Notes: generated by a model from the sequence alone, not told the origin. DNA of 64,000 bases from Natronosalvus vescus (GCF_023973145.1 NZ_CP099546.1:2604001-2668000); one strand, 5' to 3'; counted from the stretch's first letter, positions 1 to 8,734 are shown. Made by a program: numbers and translations.

Positions 1-931
1 GCTCCTGTCGAGTCAGGTCGTAGCAGTCGTGGTGACACTGCGTCCCGCCCCAGCGGACGTGATCGTCGATGTCCGGTCGCGATCCCCACTCGAGGTCGAT
101 CCCCTCCCAGTGGGTCGCGGCCATGTAGAGATCGTCGATGCCGCGGGCAGCCGCCATCGGGGCACAGAGACCGAGAAGCCCGAGGCCGTGGCCGACGGAG
201 CTGTACCAGCCGCCGTCGACGTAGCGCTTGTAGTGAGCGAGCAACATCGGGTGGTCGAGAAACGAGAGCATGTTCGCCTCGACGAAGGCCGTCTCGAGGC
301 TGCGTTCGTCGGCGAAGTCGGTCACCCGTCGGGTGAGGTGGTTCCACTGCTCGTCCCCCGAGGAATCCGGCGAGATCGTCCAGCCGCGGATGCTGATCAA
401 CGTCGGGGCTTCCTCGCGATGGCGGACGTACGAACAGGTCGAGTCGACACCGCCGGTGAAGAGGAGGCCGCTCTCGCCTCCCGAGGACGGGTTCCGCTCG
501 TCCAGGCCAATGCCGTCGGTCTCGACCGGGCGGGCTGACTCGGCCGACGTAGGCGATGGTGGCGCGTCGGCGGACTCGAGGCTTCGTTCGTTGGCGAAGT
601 CGTTGTCGACTACTTCGCGCGCGTAGAGCTCGCCACCCTCGAGGAAGTCGTACATCTCGAGCATCGTCGCTTTGATCTCCTCTACGGCGGCGACGAAGGT
701 CGCGTCGACGGCATCGGCGGTGACGTCGGCCCCGTTGGCCCAGGCGACCGGGCAGACCTGTGCGAGCGCCGGGATGACCAGGATCGACTCCGGCACGTCC
801 TCGATCGAGGTATCGTAGGTGATCTCGAGCGGGTCGCCCGTGAAGAAGCGCGCGAGGTCGCGAGAGGGCTGGACGGTCGTTCGGAGGGTTCGGTCGGTCG
901 TCGTCGGTGTCTCGATGTGTATCGATGGCAT
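1..931 (-). CDS. PP-loop ATPase-like protein (C-terminus beyond left edge)
   Basis: The frame is open from an ATG at 929-931 down to base 2, so at least 310 residues are present and the C-terminus lies outside the window. Residues 158-165 read FTGGVDST, which resembles the SGGxDS PP-loop that binds ATP pyrophosphate in N-type ATP pyrophosphatases (QueC, asparagine synthetase, ThiI/NMN families). The ~155 residues before it are of unrecognised type. Downstream there is a conserved-looking Trp/His/Cys-rich stretch (THWEGIDLEWG, then TQCHHDCYD near residue 300) that could bind metal. The substrate cannot be told from sequence. A T-rich TATA-like stretch lies at 997-1006 on this strand. The fold is inferred from one motif; the reading frame itself is clear. 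Confidence 0.7.
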   Translation of the reverse strand, partial: MPSIHIETPTTTDRTLRTTVQPSRDLARFFTGDPLEITYDTSIEDVPESILVIPALAQVCPVAWANGADVTADAVDATFVAAVEEIKATMLEMYDFLEGGELYAREVVDNDFANERSLESADAPPSPTSAESARPVETDGIGLDERNPSSGGESGLLFTGGVDSTCSYVRHREEAPTLISIRGWTISPDSSGDEQWNHLTRRVTDFADERSLETAFVEANMLSFLDHPMLLAHYKRYVDGGWYSSVGHGLGLLGLCAPMAAARGIDDLYMAATHWEGIDLEWGSRPDIDDHVRWGGTQCHHDCYDLTRQE

Positions 932-1299
932 AGGTGATGTGCTCTGGCCGTCGGAATCCCGGCGGCGCGGTCGTCATCGAGGCCACCACACAGGGGGGTA
1001 AAAATAGCCACAATCGTTGAACCGTCACGAACTGCAGAAATCACTCCCTAGCGACGGATGGCCGTCCGTACTCGAGAATCCTGGGACGACCGGCTACCGG
1101 TATCGGTTCCGTTACCGGACGTATCTCGCCGGTGTCGGGTTATCTCCCGGGCGTTCCGTCGGTGCCGATCCCCGCTCGAGCCCCGAACCACCGCTTGCGC
1201 CCGGTAGGGGCGATATAACAAACCCTCGCGTACGCAACCCCTCACAACGATGCGAACTGTAGCTCCAGTGACTGACCGTCCGTCCGTCGGAGTGATCCG
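932..1299. other. intergenic region between divergent genes
   Basis: No gene is supported here. Short open frames on both strands lack halophilic amino-acid composition. The stretch holds an A/T-rich box at 997-1006 that suits the leftward PP-loop gene, and a second box (gatataac) at about 1212-1219 that suits the rightward membrane-protein gene. Confidence 0.5.
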
Positions 1300-3093
1300 A
1301 TGAGACGCACGTTATTGAACCTCGTGCTGGCGGCTGGCTTTCTCGGCGTCGCGGTTGCAATCGCCGTCGCCCGTCGATCTCCGCCCTCGGGATACGAGAC
1401 GTCGATCTACACGGCGACGCCGACGATCACCTGGGTCGGGTTCGGCCTGGCACTCGCCATCGCTATCGGGTTGACGATCGGCGCTCGAGACTGGTATCAG
1501 GGCGGGGCGATCGCCCTCGGCGGCCTGACCGTGACGAGCATCGTCAGCCTGCCGGTGATCCGAAACTACCACTTCCAGGGGAAAGGGGACGCGCTCACCC
1601 ACCTCGGCTGGGTGCGTGACTTCGTCCAGGGGACGATGCAGCCCAACGAGCTGTTCTATCCTGGGTTGCACTCGATCGCGTCGGTACTCCATCTCGCTGG
1701 CGGCGTCTCGATGCAACGGGCGCTCCTGATCGCCGTCATCATTCTTTTCATCCCGTTCCTCGTGTTCGTTCCGCTCATCGCGCGGGACATCACGGGCACC
1801 AACGCGGCCGCCGGTTTCGCCGCCATCGCTTCCTGGATGGTGTTGCCGATCAACAACGTCGCCACGCACATGGGCCCGCACACGAACTCGAACGCGCTCT
1901 TCGTGGTACCCGTCGCCCTCTTTGCGATCCTCACCTTTATGAGCCGCCGGAGCGACCTCGAGCGGCTTCCGTTCGGCATCTCGCCGTTTACGGTCGGCGT
2001 GCTCGTCACTGGAATTGGGCTGTTGCTCATCCACCCCCAGCAGATGATCAACGTGGTCGTCCTGCTCGGGGCGTTCGCCGGCGTGCAGTGGCTCGCCCGC
2101 CGGCGATACGACGATCATCCGATCGTCCACCACCCGTCGATGTTTACTCCAGCGGTCTTGCTCGGCGGGCTCTTTATTGTCTGGGCGGCTGCAAACGAGC
2201 GGTTCCGAACCGCGTTCTCCGGGCTCATCTACGGCCTGTTCGCCCAGGACATCGGGACGGGAACGACCGTCGACCAGCGGGAGGGGTCGCTGGCGGAACT
2301 CGGTGGTAGCCTGATCGAGCTGTTCGTCCTCCTCTTTCTGGTTGCGGCGGTTATCGGGACGATTGCGGGGCTCTTCGTGCTGGCGACTTGGCTCGGTCGG
2401 ACGCGGCTCGACCCCGATGGCCGGTCGTACGTCACGTACCTGGCGCTCGCCCTGGTGCCCCTGGGCGGGATGTTCCTCGTCTACTTCTTTGGAACGCCGA
2501 CGATGGCGTTCCGGCAGGTCGGGTTCATCTACGTGTTGCTGACGATCCTCGGCGGAATCGCGCTCGCTCACCTCTTCGGCTGGCTGACCGGCCCGCTCAC
2601 CACGCCAGGGGCGAACGCCCTCGCCGCGGTGTTCGTCTCTGCGTGTCTCGTCCTGACGCTGATGACGCTATTCACCTCGCCGATCATCTACCAGCCGACC
2701 CAGCACGTGACCGAACAACAGCAGTTCGGCTTCGACACCACCTTCGAGCACCGGCTCGACGACCAGCGCTTCGCCGGCTTCGGCTACGGCGTGAACCGGT
2801 ACGGCGACGCCTATCACGGTACCGAGGCTGGACGGGAGATCAATTACGACGCCGGTGCCGGAGGCCAGGTACTCGTGGACGAGTTCGAGTCCGGGAACTA
2901 CAGCGGTGCGTATCACGGACTCGATTACTACTTCACGGTGACCGCCTACGACGAGGCCCGGGAACTCGAAGTGTACGACGAACTCCACCACTCGGAAGCC
3001 GCACTGGCGGAACTCGAGAACGACCCGGCTGCGAACCGACTGATCTCGAACGGCGAGTTCAGGCTGTACACTGTCGAAGGGCTCCCGTCCTGA
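1300..3093 (+). CDS. large polytopic membrane protein, possible GT-C-type glycosyltransferase
   Basis: The product is 597 residues. It opens with a transmembrane segment (about 5-25) followed by roughly ten more hydrophobic segments up to about residue 475. A soluble, Tyr/Gly-rich C-terminal tail of about 120 residues follows. The first extracytoplasmic loop contains GKGDALTHLGW near residues 92-102. An acidic motif in the first large loop after TM1-TM3 is typical of GT-C lipid-linked glycosyltransferases, and the overall layout fits, but I see no diagnostic STT3 or PMT motif. It stands alone, with a TATA-like box about 85 bases upstream. The function is therefore a guess; the coding region is clear. 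Confidence 0.8.
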   Translation: MRRTLLNLVLAAGFLGVAVAIAVARRSPPSGYETSIYTATPTITWVGFGLALAIAIGLTIGARDWYQGGAIALGGLTVTSIVSLPVIRNYHFQGKGDALTHLGWVRDFVQGTMQPNELFYPGLHSIASVLHLAGGVSMQRALLIAVIILFIPFLVFVPLIARDITGTNAAAGFAAIASWMVLPINNVATHMGPHTNSNALFVVPVALFAILTFMSRRSDLERLPFGISPFTVGVLVTGIGLLLIHPQQMINVVVLLGAFAGVQWLARRRYDDHPIVHHPSMFTPAVLLGGLFIVWAAANERFRTAFSGLIYGLFAQDIGTGTTVDQREGSLAELGGSLIELFVLLFLVAAVIGTIAGLFVLATWLGRTRLDPDGRSYVTYLALALVPLGGMFLVYFFGTPTMAFRQVGFIYVLLTILGGIALAHLFGWLTGPLTTPGANALAAVFVSACLVLTLMTLFTSPIIYQPTQHVTEQQQFGFDTTFEHRLDDQRFAGFGYGVNRYGDAYHGTEAGREINYDAGAGGQVLVDEFESGNYSGAYHGLDYYFTVTAYDEARELEVYDELHHSEAALAELENDPAANRLISNGEFRLYTVEGLPS

Positions 3094-3224
3094 CGCTGCG
3101 GGCCTGGATACGTTTCGACGCGCTCGATTTCGAGCCGATACGAATCACTTGCATCACTCGAGTCGTTTGAAGCGATCGCGGCTCCTTAGGCCGTTCGACC
3201 TACTCGAGCGAGAACGCGACGTCC

Positions 3225-3839
3225 CTAATCGTCGACGCCGGCACCCGTTGGCGCGTCCGGTAGTTCCTGTTTCTCGACCTCGATGCCGAGTTCCTCGAGC
3301 GCTGCCTCGAGGTGGCGCTCCTCGGCGAAGTCGCTCCCGTCTTCCTCGCGGAGGCGCTGTGCAGTCGCGAGCACCTCGCCCCGCCGCTCGTCCGGAACCG
3401 AGAACTTGTCGGTCGACAGTTCGATCGTCAGCCCGTTGTTGTCGCGGGTGTACAGCGAGTGGAAGATGCCGCGATCGAACTCGTTGTAGCCGTAGCCCGC
3501 TTCCTCGAGCGCCTCGCGGGTGTCCACGAAGCGCTCTGGATCGATGCTGAACGAGAGGTGGTGGACGGAGCCGATCTGGTGGCGAAGCGGGGCCGCGCTC
3601 GAGGGCCGGTCGTCGCTCACGAAGAACGTGATGATCCGGCCGTCACCGGTGTCAAAAAACAGGTGCGTGGAGGTCGGATCGTCGAGGTTCGGTTGTTTGA
3701 GCACGAGCGGCATTCCGAGGACGTCGCGGTAGTACGCGATCGTGTCCTCGGCGTTCGAGCCGATGAGGGTGATGTGGTCGGTGCCAGTCGTTCGAATCGG
3801 ACTGTCGGGTCGATCGGCCGTGATTTCGTAGTCGTCCAT
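3225..3839 (-). CDS. VOC-superfamily (glyoxalase/extradiol dioxygenase fold) protein
   Basis: The protein is 204 residues from ATG 3837-3839. The frame continues 44 codons upstream, but that extension is Pro/Arg-rich and unlike haloarchaeal protein. The core shows the beta-alpha-beta-beta-beta pattern of VOC proteins: a start strand with TDHITLIGSN, then DTIAYYRDVLGMPLVLKQ, and a second module with VHHLSFSID and NGLTIELST. The candidate metal ligands are the His of TDHITL, the His of VHHLSF and the Glu of TIELST. It could be a ring-cleavage dioxygenase, a glyoxalase or an epimerase. The last ~50 residues are a charged helical tail. It is convergent with the preceding membrane gene and divergent from the E1-alpha gene. 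Confidence 0.88.
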   Translation of the reverse strand: MDDYEITADRPDSPIRTTGTDHITLIGSNAEDTIAYYRDVLGMPLVLKQPNLDDPTSTHLFFDTGDGRIITFFVSDDRPSSAAPLRHQIGSVHHLSFSIDPERFVDTREALEEAGYGYNEFDRGIFHSLYTRDNNGLTIELSTDKFSVPDERRGEVLATAQRLREEDGSDFAEERHLEAALEELGIEVEKQELPDAPTGAGVDD

Positions 3840-4025
3840 ACTCCCTGTAGGAGCCGGATCTACATACCTTCCCGCTAACAGCGGTGTCACCGGCCCCGCT
3901 CGAGTGCGATAACCGAACGTCTTCACAGTGATCGGGCCTGGCCTCGGCGTTATCGCCCTCGATAGGGGCATCTTTTGCGCCCGTTCGACAGGTTAAACCC
4001 ACCCCCGTTCGTCGGTACGTCCCAG

Positions 4026-5144
4026 ATGCCGCGAGCCGTCTTCGACCGGGAGCCGACAGACATGGTGCAGGTACTCGACCGTCACGGGGAGATCGTCGAT
4101 CCCGTGCTCTTTCCGGATCTCGAGGACGAGACGTTCGTCTCGCTCTATCGGGACATGCGCCGGGCGAGACGCTTGGACGAGCGCCTGATCAGCCTCCAGC
4201 GACAGGGGCGGATGGGAACGTACGCGTCGCTGGCGGGCCAGGAGGGGGCACAGATCGGATCGACGTACGCCCTCGAGGCGGCCGACCAGCTCTTTTTCCA
4301 GTACCGGGAACACGCGACGCTCGTCGCTCGAGAACTGCCCTGGGAGTACGTCCTGTACTGGATGGGCCACGAAGACGGGAACGCAGCCATCGCGGACGCG
4401 AACGTGTTTCCGCTCAACATCACGATCGGTGACCACATCCCGCACGCCGTCGGCTGGTCGTGGGCGTCGAAACTCGCCGGCGACGAGCACGCGACAGTCG
4501 TCCACTTCGGCGACGGCGCGACGAGCGAGGGCGACTTCCACGAGGGGCTGAACTTCGCTGGTGTGTACGACACGCCGACGATCTTCGTGTGTAACAACAA
4601 TCAGTGGGCGATCTCGACCCCGAGCGAGCGCCAGACGGCATCCGAGACGTTCGCGCAGAAGGCCGACGCCTACGGGTTCGACGGCGTCCTGGTCGACGGG
4701 ATGGATCCGCTCGCGACCTACGCCGTTACCCGCGCCGCTCGCGAGAAAGCCCTCGAACCGGACGACGGGGAGGCTCAGCCGACGCTGATCGAGGCCGTCC
4801 AGTACCGCTACGGTGCTCACACGACGGCCGACGACCCGACCGTCTACCGCGAGGACGAGTCGGTCGCCGCCTGGAAGGAGCGCGACCCGCTCGAGCGACT
4901 CGAGGCGTTCCTCCGTGACTGTTCCCTGCTCGACGACGAGATCATCGCCGCGATGGACGAGGAGGCAGACGCGTGGATCGCCGGCTTGATCGATCGAGCA
5001 GAGGCGAAAGCCGAAGAGGCCGACCCGCTGTCGATGTTCGACGACGTGTACGCGGAACCCACTCCTCGAGTCGCCGAGGGTCGCAACCACCTCCAGTGGC
5101 TGCGCGAGGAATACGGCGACGCGGCGTTGCTCGAGGAGCGATAG
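4026..5144 (+). CDS. thiamine-pyrophosphate-dependent 2-oxoacid dehydrogenase E1 component, alpha subunit
   Basis: This 372-residue protein is the alpha subunit of a pyruvate or branched-chain 2-oxoacid dehydrogenase-type E1. The TPP/Mg motif is complete: GDGATSEGDF near residue 161 and VCNNNQ near 188, about 27 residues later. HFHEG-type and YGAHTTADDPT motifs, common to E1-alpha and acetoin dehydrogenase alpha, are also present. I chose ATG 4026 because a TATA-like ggttaaac at 3991-3998 lies 30 bases before it, which suits a leaderless transcript; the frame extends 17 codons further. No E1-beta, E2 or E3 gene lies nearby, so the partner must be encoded elsewhere. The physiological 2-oxoacid is not determinable here. 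Confidence 0.93.
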   Translation: MPRAVFDREPTDMVQVLDRHGEIVDPVLFPDLEDETFVSLYRDMRRARRLDERLISLQRQGRMGTYASLAGQEGAQIGSTYALEAADQLFFQYREHATLVARELPWEYVLYWMGHEDGNAAIADANVFPLNITIGDHIPHAVGWSWASKLAGDEHATVVHFGDGATSEGDFHEGLNFAGVYDTPTIFVCNNNQWAISTPSERQTASETFAQKADAYGFDGVLVDGMDPLATYAVTRAAREKALEPDDGEAQPTLIEAVQYRYGAHTTADDPTVYREDESVAAWKERDPLERLEAFLRDCSLLDDEIIAAMDEEADAWIAGLIDRAEAKAEEADPLSMFDDVYAEPTPRVAEGRNHLQWLREEYGDAALLEER

Positions 5145-5190
5145 CGTTCGAGTCTGATGAACCGTCTGTCAGAAATCGATCGTCGTCGTG

Positions 5191-5262
5191 GGTTTCGAGG
5201 TTGTTGAGAATGTCATGGGTTTCGTGGGTGTCGTGGGTGTCAAGGATGTCGAAGATGTCGCG
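5191..5262. repeat. eight-unit 9-bp degenerate tandem repeat
   Basis: Eight consecutive 9-mers of the form (g/a)(g/a)tgtc(g/a)(t/a)g fill this interval, for example ggtttcgtg, ggtgtcgtg, ggtgtcaag and gatgtcgaa. They sit directly after the E1-alpha gene in non-coding sequence. The purine/TG strand bias resembles replication slippage. Confidence 0.75.
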
Positions 5263-5317
5263 ATATAGTGACTGTCCCCTCGAGTCGACAGTCATGAGAT
5301 AATGACACAAAATCGAC

Positions 5318-5325
5318 TATTTAAT
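5318..5325 (+). promoter_or_regulatory. TATA-like box for the small membrane-protein gene
   Basis: The sequence ctatttaa lies about 60 bases before ATG 5383. That predicts a start near 5346-5350 and a leader of about 35 bases. Confidence 0.4.
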
Positions 5326-5382
5326 GGCCGAATCTGGACAGCCACACCCCTACGAACCTCGAGTCGTGAGTGTCCGGTACGA

Positions 5383-5874
5383 ATGTCACTCGAGCAGTCT
5401 ACACGCCAATCCACCTGGAACGGAACCGTTCCGAACGCGTTCGATCTTCGTGTCATCGCCCTCGTGATCGTCGCCGCCGGCTTTGCCGCCTCCGTCAACG
5501 TTCCCTACGGGGGGCTCGAGGTCGCTATCGTCGCCTTCGGCCTCCTGGTTGCTGCCGGGACGGTCGGCCACCTGCTCGGCCAGCGCCGCGTTCGGCGCGT
5601 CACGGCCGCCCTCGTCGACCAGTGGGCCGAGGCGGGCGGCCAGATCGAGGACGTCACCCGCTCGTCCTCCTGGCTTCGAACGGAGTGGCTGGTTCACACC
5701 CCCGAGGGCCCGGTCGCGGTCGGCGGCATCGCGCTACTACCCATCTCTCGTGTCTCGATCACGTGGCGTGGAACGGGCGACTCTCTGTCGGTTTCCGACG
5801 CAGAAGACGGCCTCGAGAGGCTGGCCGACGACTGGTACGACGAGGTGTTCGCGGGCCAGATCAACGACCGATGA
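5383..5874 (+). CDS. haloarchaeal two-TM membrane protein of unknown function
   Basis: The 163-residue product has a hydrophilic start, two adjacent hydrophobic segments (about 21-40 and 44-64), and a soluble domain ending in DDWYDEVFAGQ. The soluble part has a beta-rich pattern (TEWLVHTPEGPVAVGGIALLPISRVSITW). I do not recognise a named family. I chose ATG 5383 over 5302 because the upstream 27 codons run through the likely TATA box. It lies 60 bases before pstB on the same strand, so the two may be co-transcribed; no link with phosphate is visible in the protein itself. Confidence 0.75.
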   Translation: MSLEQSTRQSTWNGTVPNAFDLRVIALVIVAAGFAASVNVPYGGLEVAIVAFGLLVAAGTVGHLLGQRRVRRVTAALVDQWAEAGGQIEDVTRSSSWLRTEWLVHTPEGPVAVGGIALLPISRVSITWRGTGDSLSVSDAEDGLERLADDWYDEVFAGQINDR

Positions 5875-5934
5875 GCGGGACGCGTTCGTTCCGGAACAGG
5901 TAACTGCGCGAAGGCCAACGTTCCGATAACGCGC

Positions 5935-6792
5935 ATGACCGCTAACCGAGTCGAAACCGGTTCACGCACGGAGGAGGCCAGGGATACCGACGCCGCCTCG
6001 AGGATCGCCACGGCCGGGCCGCTGGGTTCGCCGCGAGTCGAGAATCCGATCATCGAGGCACGCGATGTCGACGTCTATTACGGTGACACACAGGCACTCA
6101 ACGGCATCTCGATGGACATTCCCGAACGCCAGGTCACCGCTCTGATCGGCCCTTCGGGCTGTGGGAAATCGACCTTCCTGCGATCGATCAACCGGATGAA
6201 CGACCTCATCGACGTCGCTCGCGTCGAGGGTGACCTCCGTTTTCACGGGAAGAACGTCTACGACGACGACGTCGACCCCGTCGCCCTCCGACGAAAGATC
6301 GGCATGGTCTTTCAGAAACCGAACCCGTTCCCCAAGAGCATCTTCGACAACGTCGCCTACGGGCTTCGGGTTCAGGGCAACGACGACGACCTCGAGGAGA
6401 AGGTGAGGACGGCTCTCGAGCGGGCGGCGATTCTCGAGGAAGTCGAGGACAAACTCGACGCGAGCGGCCTCGACCTGTCCGGTGGCCAACAACAGCGGCT
6501 GTGCATCGCTCGAGCGATCGCGACCGACCCGGAGGTCATCTTGATGGACGAGCCCGCCTCGGCGCTCGACCCCGTCGCGACCTCGAAAATCGAGGATCTC
6601 GTCGAGGAACTCGCCGAGGACTACACGGTCGTCATCGTCACCCACAACATGCAGCAGGCGGCCCGCATCTCGGACAAGACCGCCGTGTTCCTCACCGGCG
6701 GCGAACTCGTGGAGTTCGACGACACCTCGAAGATCTTCGAGAACCCAGAGAGCCAGCGCGTCGAAGATTACATTACGGGCAAGTTCGGGTAG
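5935..6792 (+). CDS. pstB: phosphate ABC transporter ATP-binding protein PstB
   Basis: The 285-residue ATPase powers high-affinity phosphate import. It has Walker [10 protein letters not shown] near residue 72, the PstB-typical [20 protein letters not shown] block near 123-142, signature LSGGQQQR near 181, Walker [10 protein letters not shown] near 200, and the switch His in VTHNMQQA near 240. An acidic N-terminal extension of about 40 residues precedes the ABC core. PstS, PstC, PstA and PhoU genes are absent on both sides, which is unusual because pstB normally ends the pstSCAB operon. The rest of the transporter must be elsewhere, or this is a second copy. Confidence 0.96.
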   Translation: MTANRVETGSRTEEARDTDAASRIATAGPLGSPRVENPIIEARDVDVYYGDTQALNGISMDIPERQVTALIGPSGCGKSTFLRSINRMNDLIDVARVEGDLRFHGKNVYDDDVDPVALRRKIGMVFQKPNPFPKSIFDNVAYGLRVQGNDDDLEEKVRTALERAAILEEVEDKLDASGLDLSGGQQQRLCIARAIATDPEVILMDEPASALDPVATSKIEDLVEELAEDYTVVIVTHNMQQAARISDKTAVFLTGGELVEFDDTSKIFENPESQRVEDYITGKFG

Positions 6793-6888
6793 TGGGTGAA
6801 CGACCGGTTCTCGAGACGGCGCCCCGGGCGGACGGCCGCTTCATCGTTCCGGTTCGGTGCTCGAGTCGGTAGCCGGAATCGTGAACCG

Positions 6889-7098
6889 TCAGTCCAGGTA
6901 CCCAAGCCCTCGAAGCTGTTCGGCGATCTCCTCGAACTCGGCTTCGGTTAGCTGGCCGGACTTCTGGTGCTGGATGACGATGCTCCGGAGGAGAAATCTG
7001 GTGAGGTCGCTCGTACTCTGAAAGCTCGTCCCTTCGATCGTCTCTTCGACGCGTGCGGCAAGATCCTTGGGAATCGAGACGGTTGTGTAATCGGTCAT
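6889..7098 (-). CDS. ribbon-helix-helix (CopG/MetJ-type) DNA-binding protein
   Basis: This 69-residue protein has the ribbon-helix-helix plan: a beta strand near the N-terminus (YTTVSIPKDLAARVEETI) followed by two helices, with a Ser/Thr-rich turn (STSDLTRFLLRSIV). The C-terminal 25 residues form a charged helix ending in LRGLGYLD. RHH proteins act as dimers that insert the strand into the DNA major groove. It is convergent with pstB and may regulate itself or a neighbour; no toxin partner is visible. Confidence 0.85.
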   Translation of the reverse strand: MTDYTTVSIPKDLAARVEETIEGTSFQSTSDLTRFLLRSIVIQHQKSGQLTEAEFEEIAEQLRGLGYLD

Positions 7099-7153
7099 AT
7101 CGGTCTATTCGGTGGTTTGGTAGTTAACGATTCCTCGTCCGTCTCTCGAAGGC

Positions 7154-7207
7154 GATATCGATCGCGATGCGGATACTGATACTGATTCCGATGCGGATGC
7201 CGATGCC
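7154..7207. repeat. nine-unit GATNNN hexanucleotide repeat
   Basis: Nine consecutive hexamers begin with GAT: gatatc, gatcgc, gatgcg, gatact, gatact, gattcc, gatgcg, gatgcc, gatgcc. The array fills most of the gap between the CopG-type gene and the next gene. On the minus strand it would read as Ile/Ser/Val dipeptides, but no gene supports that. Confidence 0.8.
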
Positions 7208-7243
7208 GTAGTGATTTTTGGGGCGGCGTGTGAAAGGCCAGGT

Positions 7244-7573
7244 ATGGGAGTACGGCCACCAACGAACGGATCGGACGACGAGCCGACGAGCATCGAATTC
7301 GGGATCGCCGCCGTCGACGCCACGCTCAAACGGTCGGATCTCTCGTTTCCTGCTTCGAGCGACGACGTCAGGGGCGAACTCGGCGACAAAAAGATCCCCT
7401 ACGACGTCCACGGGAACGCGATCCCCCTCGAAACGGCGCTCGAGGAAGTACCCCAGAGCCAGTTCGAGAGCCGCCAGGAGTTGCTCAACGCGTTACACCC
7501 CGTGTTCGAGACCTTTCGAGAGGAGCGCTCGAGCGGGTTCGTGCAGCAACTTCGGTCGCTGTTTCCGTTCTGA
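7244..7573 (+). CDS. small conserved haloarchaeal protein, DUF5789/DUF2795-like
   Basis: The product is 109 residues from ATG 7244; an earlier in-frame start at 7211 overlaps a likely promoter (gtgatttttgg, about 7210-7220). The middle shows a pattern seen in DUF2795/DUF5789 proteins: FPASSDDVRGEL, then VHGNAIPLETALEEVPQSQFESRQELLNAL. These small haloarchaeal proteins are widespread and uncharacterised. It is a single-gene unit. Family assignment is from memory of the pattern and is moderate. Confidence 0.75.
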   Translation: MGVRPPTNGSDDEPTSIEFGIAAVDATLKRSDLSFPASSDDVRGELGDKKIPYDVHGNAIPLETALEEVPQSQFESRQELLNALHPVFETFREERSSGFVQQLRSLFPF

Positions 7574-8019
7574 ACGGGTCTCGGGCGAGGTCGTTCCCTT
7601 GCGGGCGGTTCCCACCGTAGTGAACCGTTGGATGTGAATCGGACACGATGCGGTGACCTGCCTCAATTGCGTTTCGCCGCTCATTTGCGTGGTTCACGCA
7701 CCGATCACTCCCACTGCGAACGTACCAATGCGATTTCCGTCGCATATTGAGACTGTTGGGCAGGTCGTGGTGAATAGAGGAGCGAGTGATACGAGATGAT
7801 GGGCAGTCATCACGGACGGGTGTTCGTTCAGTCCAGGGCGAACAGTGACCAATTTTTCTTTTGGGTGGGACGTTTTGACCATCGTCTTCTACCACTTGTA
7901 TGATGGATGTTAACGTTTAACATGGCCGAGGGTGTACTACGAATTTGCGCGCTGAACGAGGTCACGCCAACTTCGTGGAAAGAAGGCGAACCGAGTCGGC
8001 GCTGTCACCGGAGGAGACA
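7574..8019. other. AT-richer intergenic stretch without a supported gene
   Basis: Base composition drops clearly compared with the flanks. Open frames here use codons unlike the neighbours and lack acidic bias. A T-rich box (caatttttctttt) near 7850-7862 is the only promoter-like sequence I can point to. No tRNA-like cloverleaf was found. Confidence 0.5.
8010..8016 (+). promoter_or_regulatory. Shine-Dalgarno site of the SnoaL-like gene
   Basis: The sequence ggaggag matches the archaeal anti-SD and sits 4-9 bases before ATG 8020. This decides the start against the longer open frame beginning at 7945. Confidence 0.7.
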
Positions 8020-8457
8020 ATGTCACCAACCACTCACGCTGAGGGAAACAAGCATATCGCAAGACGGTATCCCGAGGAGGTCGCTACAGACCGGAATATC
8101 GATCTCATCGATGAGTTGAGCACCGATCATTTTGTCGAACACGGACCGTTCGGGCAAGAAACACACGGGCCGGAAGCCGACAAGGAGCAAATGCGGGCGT
8201 TCCTCGACGCATTTCCCGACTTTGAGGCCACGGTCGAAGATATCATCGCCGAAGGAGACACCGTTGCCATGCGCGTTACACTTCGCGGAACGCACGAGGG
8301 GGAGTTCATGGGCATCGAAGCGACTGGGAACTCATTCGAGATACAGAATATGGTCTTCACTCGCATTGAGGATGAAAAGATCGCCGAACGGTGGGTTCAA
8401 CCAGACTCGTTCGGGCTGATGCAGCAACTCGGCGTCGTCGAACTACCTGCAGAGTAA
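8020..8457 (+). CDS. SnoaL-like (NTF2-fold) ester cyclase family protein
   Basis: The 145-residue protein matches the SnoaL polyketide-cyclase-like family: DLIDELSTDHFVEHGP, FLDAFPDFEATVEDIIAEGDTVAMRVTLRGTHEGEFMGI and a C-terminal KIAERWVQPD. This small alpha+beta barrel is widespread and rarely tied to a known substrate. Base composition here and just upstream is lower in GC and codons are less CTCGAG-rich than in neighbours, suggesting recent transfer. It is isolated, with about 450 non-coding bases before and 280 after. Confidence 0.88.
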   Translation: MSPTTHAEGNKHIARRYPEEVATDRNIDLIDELSTDHFVEHGPFGQETHGPEADKEQMRAFLDAFPDFEATVEDIIAEGDTVAMRVTLRGTHEGEFMGIEATGNSFEIQNMVFTRIEDEKIAERWVQPDSFGLMQQLGVVELPAE

Positions 8458-8734
8458 TCCATTGCTGTGCCTGGACGGACGAAGAACAACCACGAATCGC
8501 CCCGTCTATACGCTTTTCAATTGGCGTAGACCTGTATCCTGCTGGAAACGCTTCCATCTGTCCTGACCGCTGAATGTGGCACCGTTTCCTCGACTGCGAT
8601 TAACTGGAAGAAAGCTAGCGCTCGAGCGGTCCGTTCAGTAGAGGCTCCCAGTCGCGTGTGTTCACCCAAAGCAATGGATTCGTGTCGGCTCACCTATGGG
8701 GCACTGGGACGGAAAACGGTACCCGTTCTCGAGA

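Noticed and set aside
1312-2571. 419-codon open frame opposite the large membrane protein
   Set aside because: Arg/Asp/Glu/Pro-biased sequence without hydrophobic core; it mirrors the membrane gene on the other strand. High GC gives long false frames.
4942-5310. 122-codon minus frame across the 9-bp repeat (His-Asp-Thr repeats)
   Set aside because: It overlaps 200 bases of the E1-alpha gene and reads only the repeat and shadow sequence.
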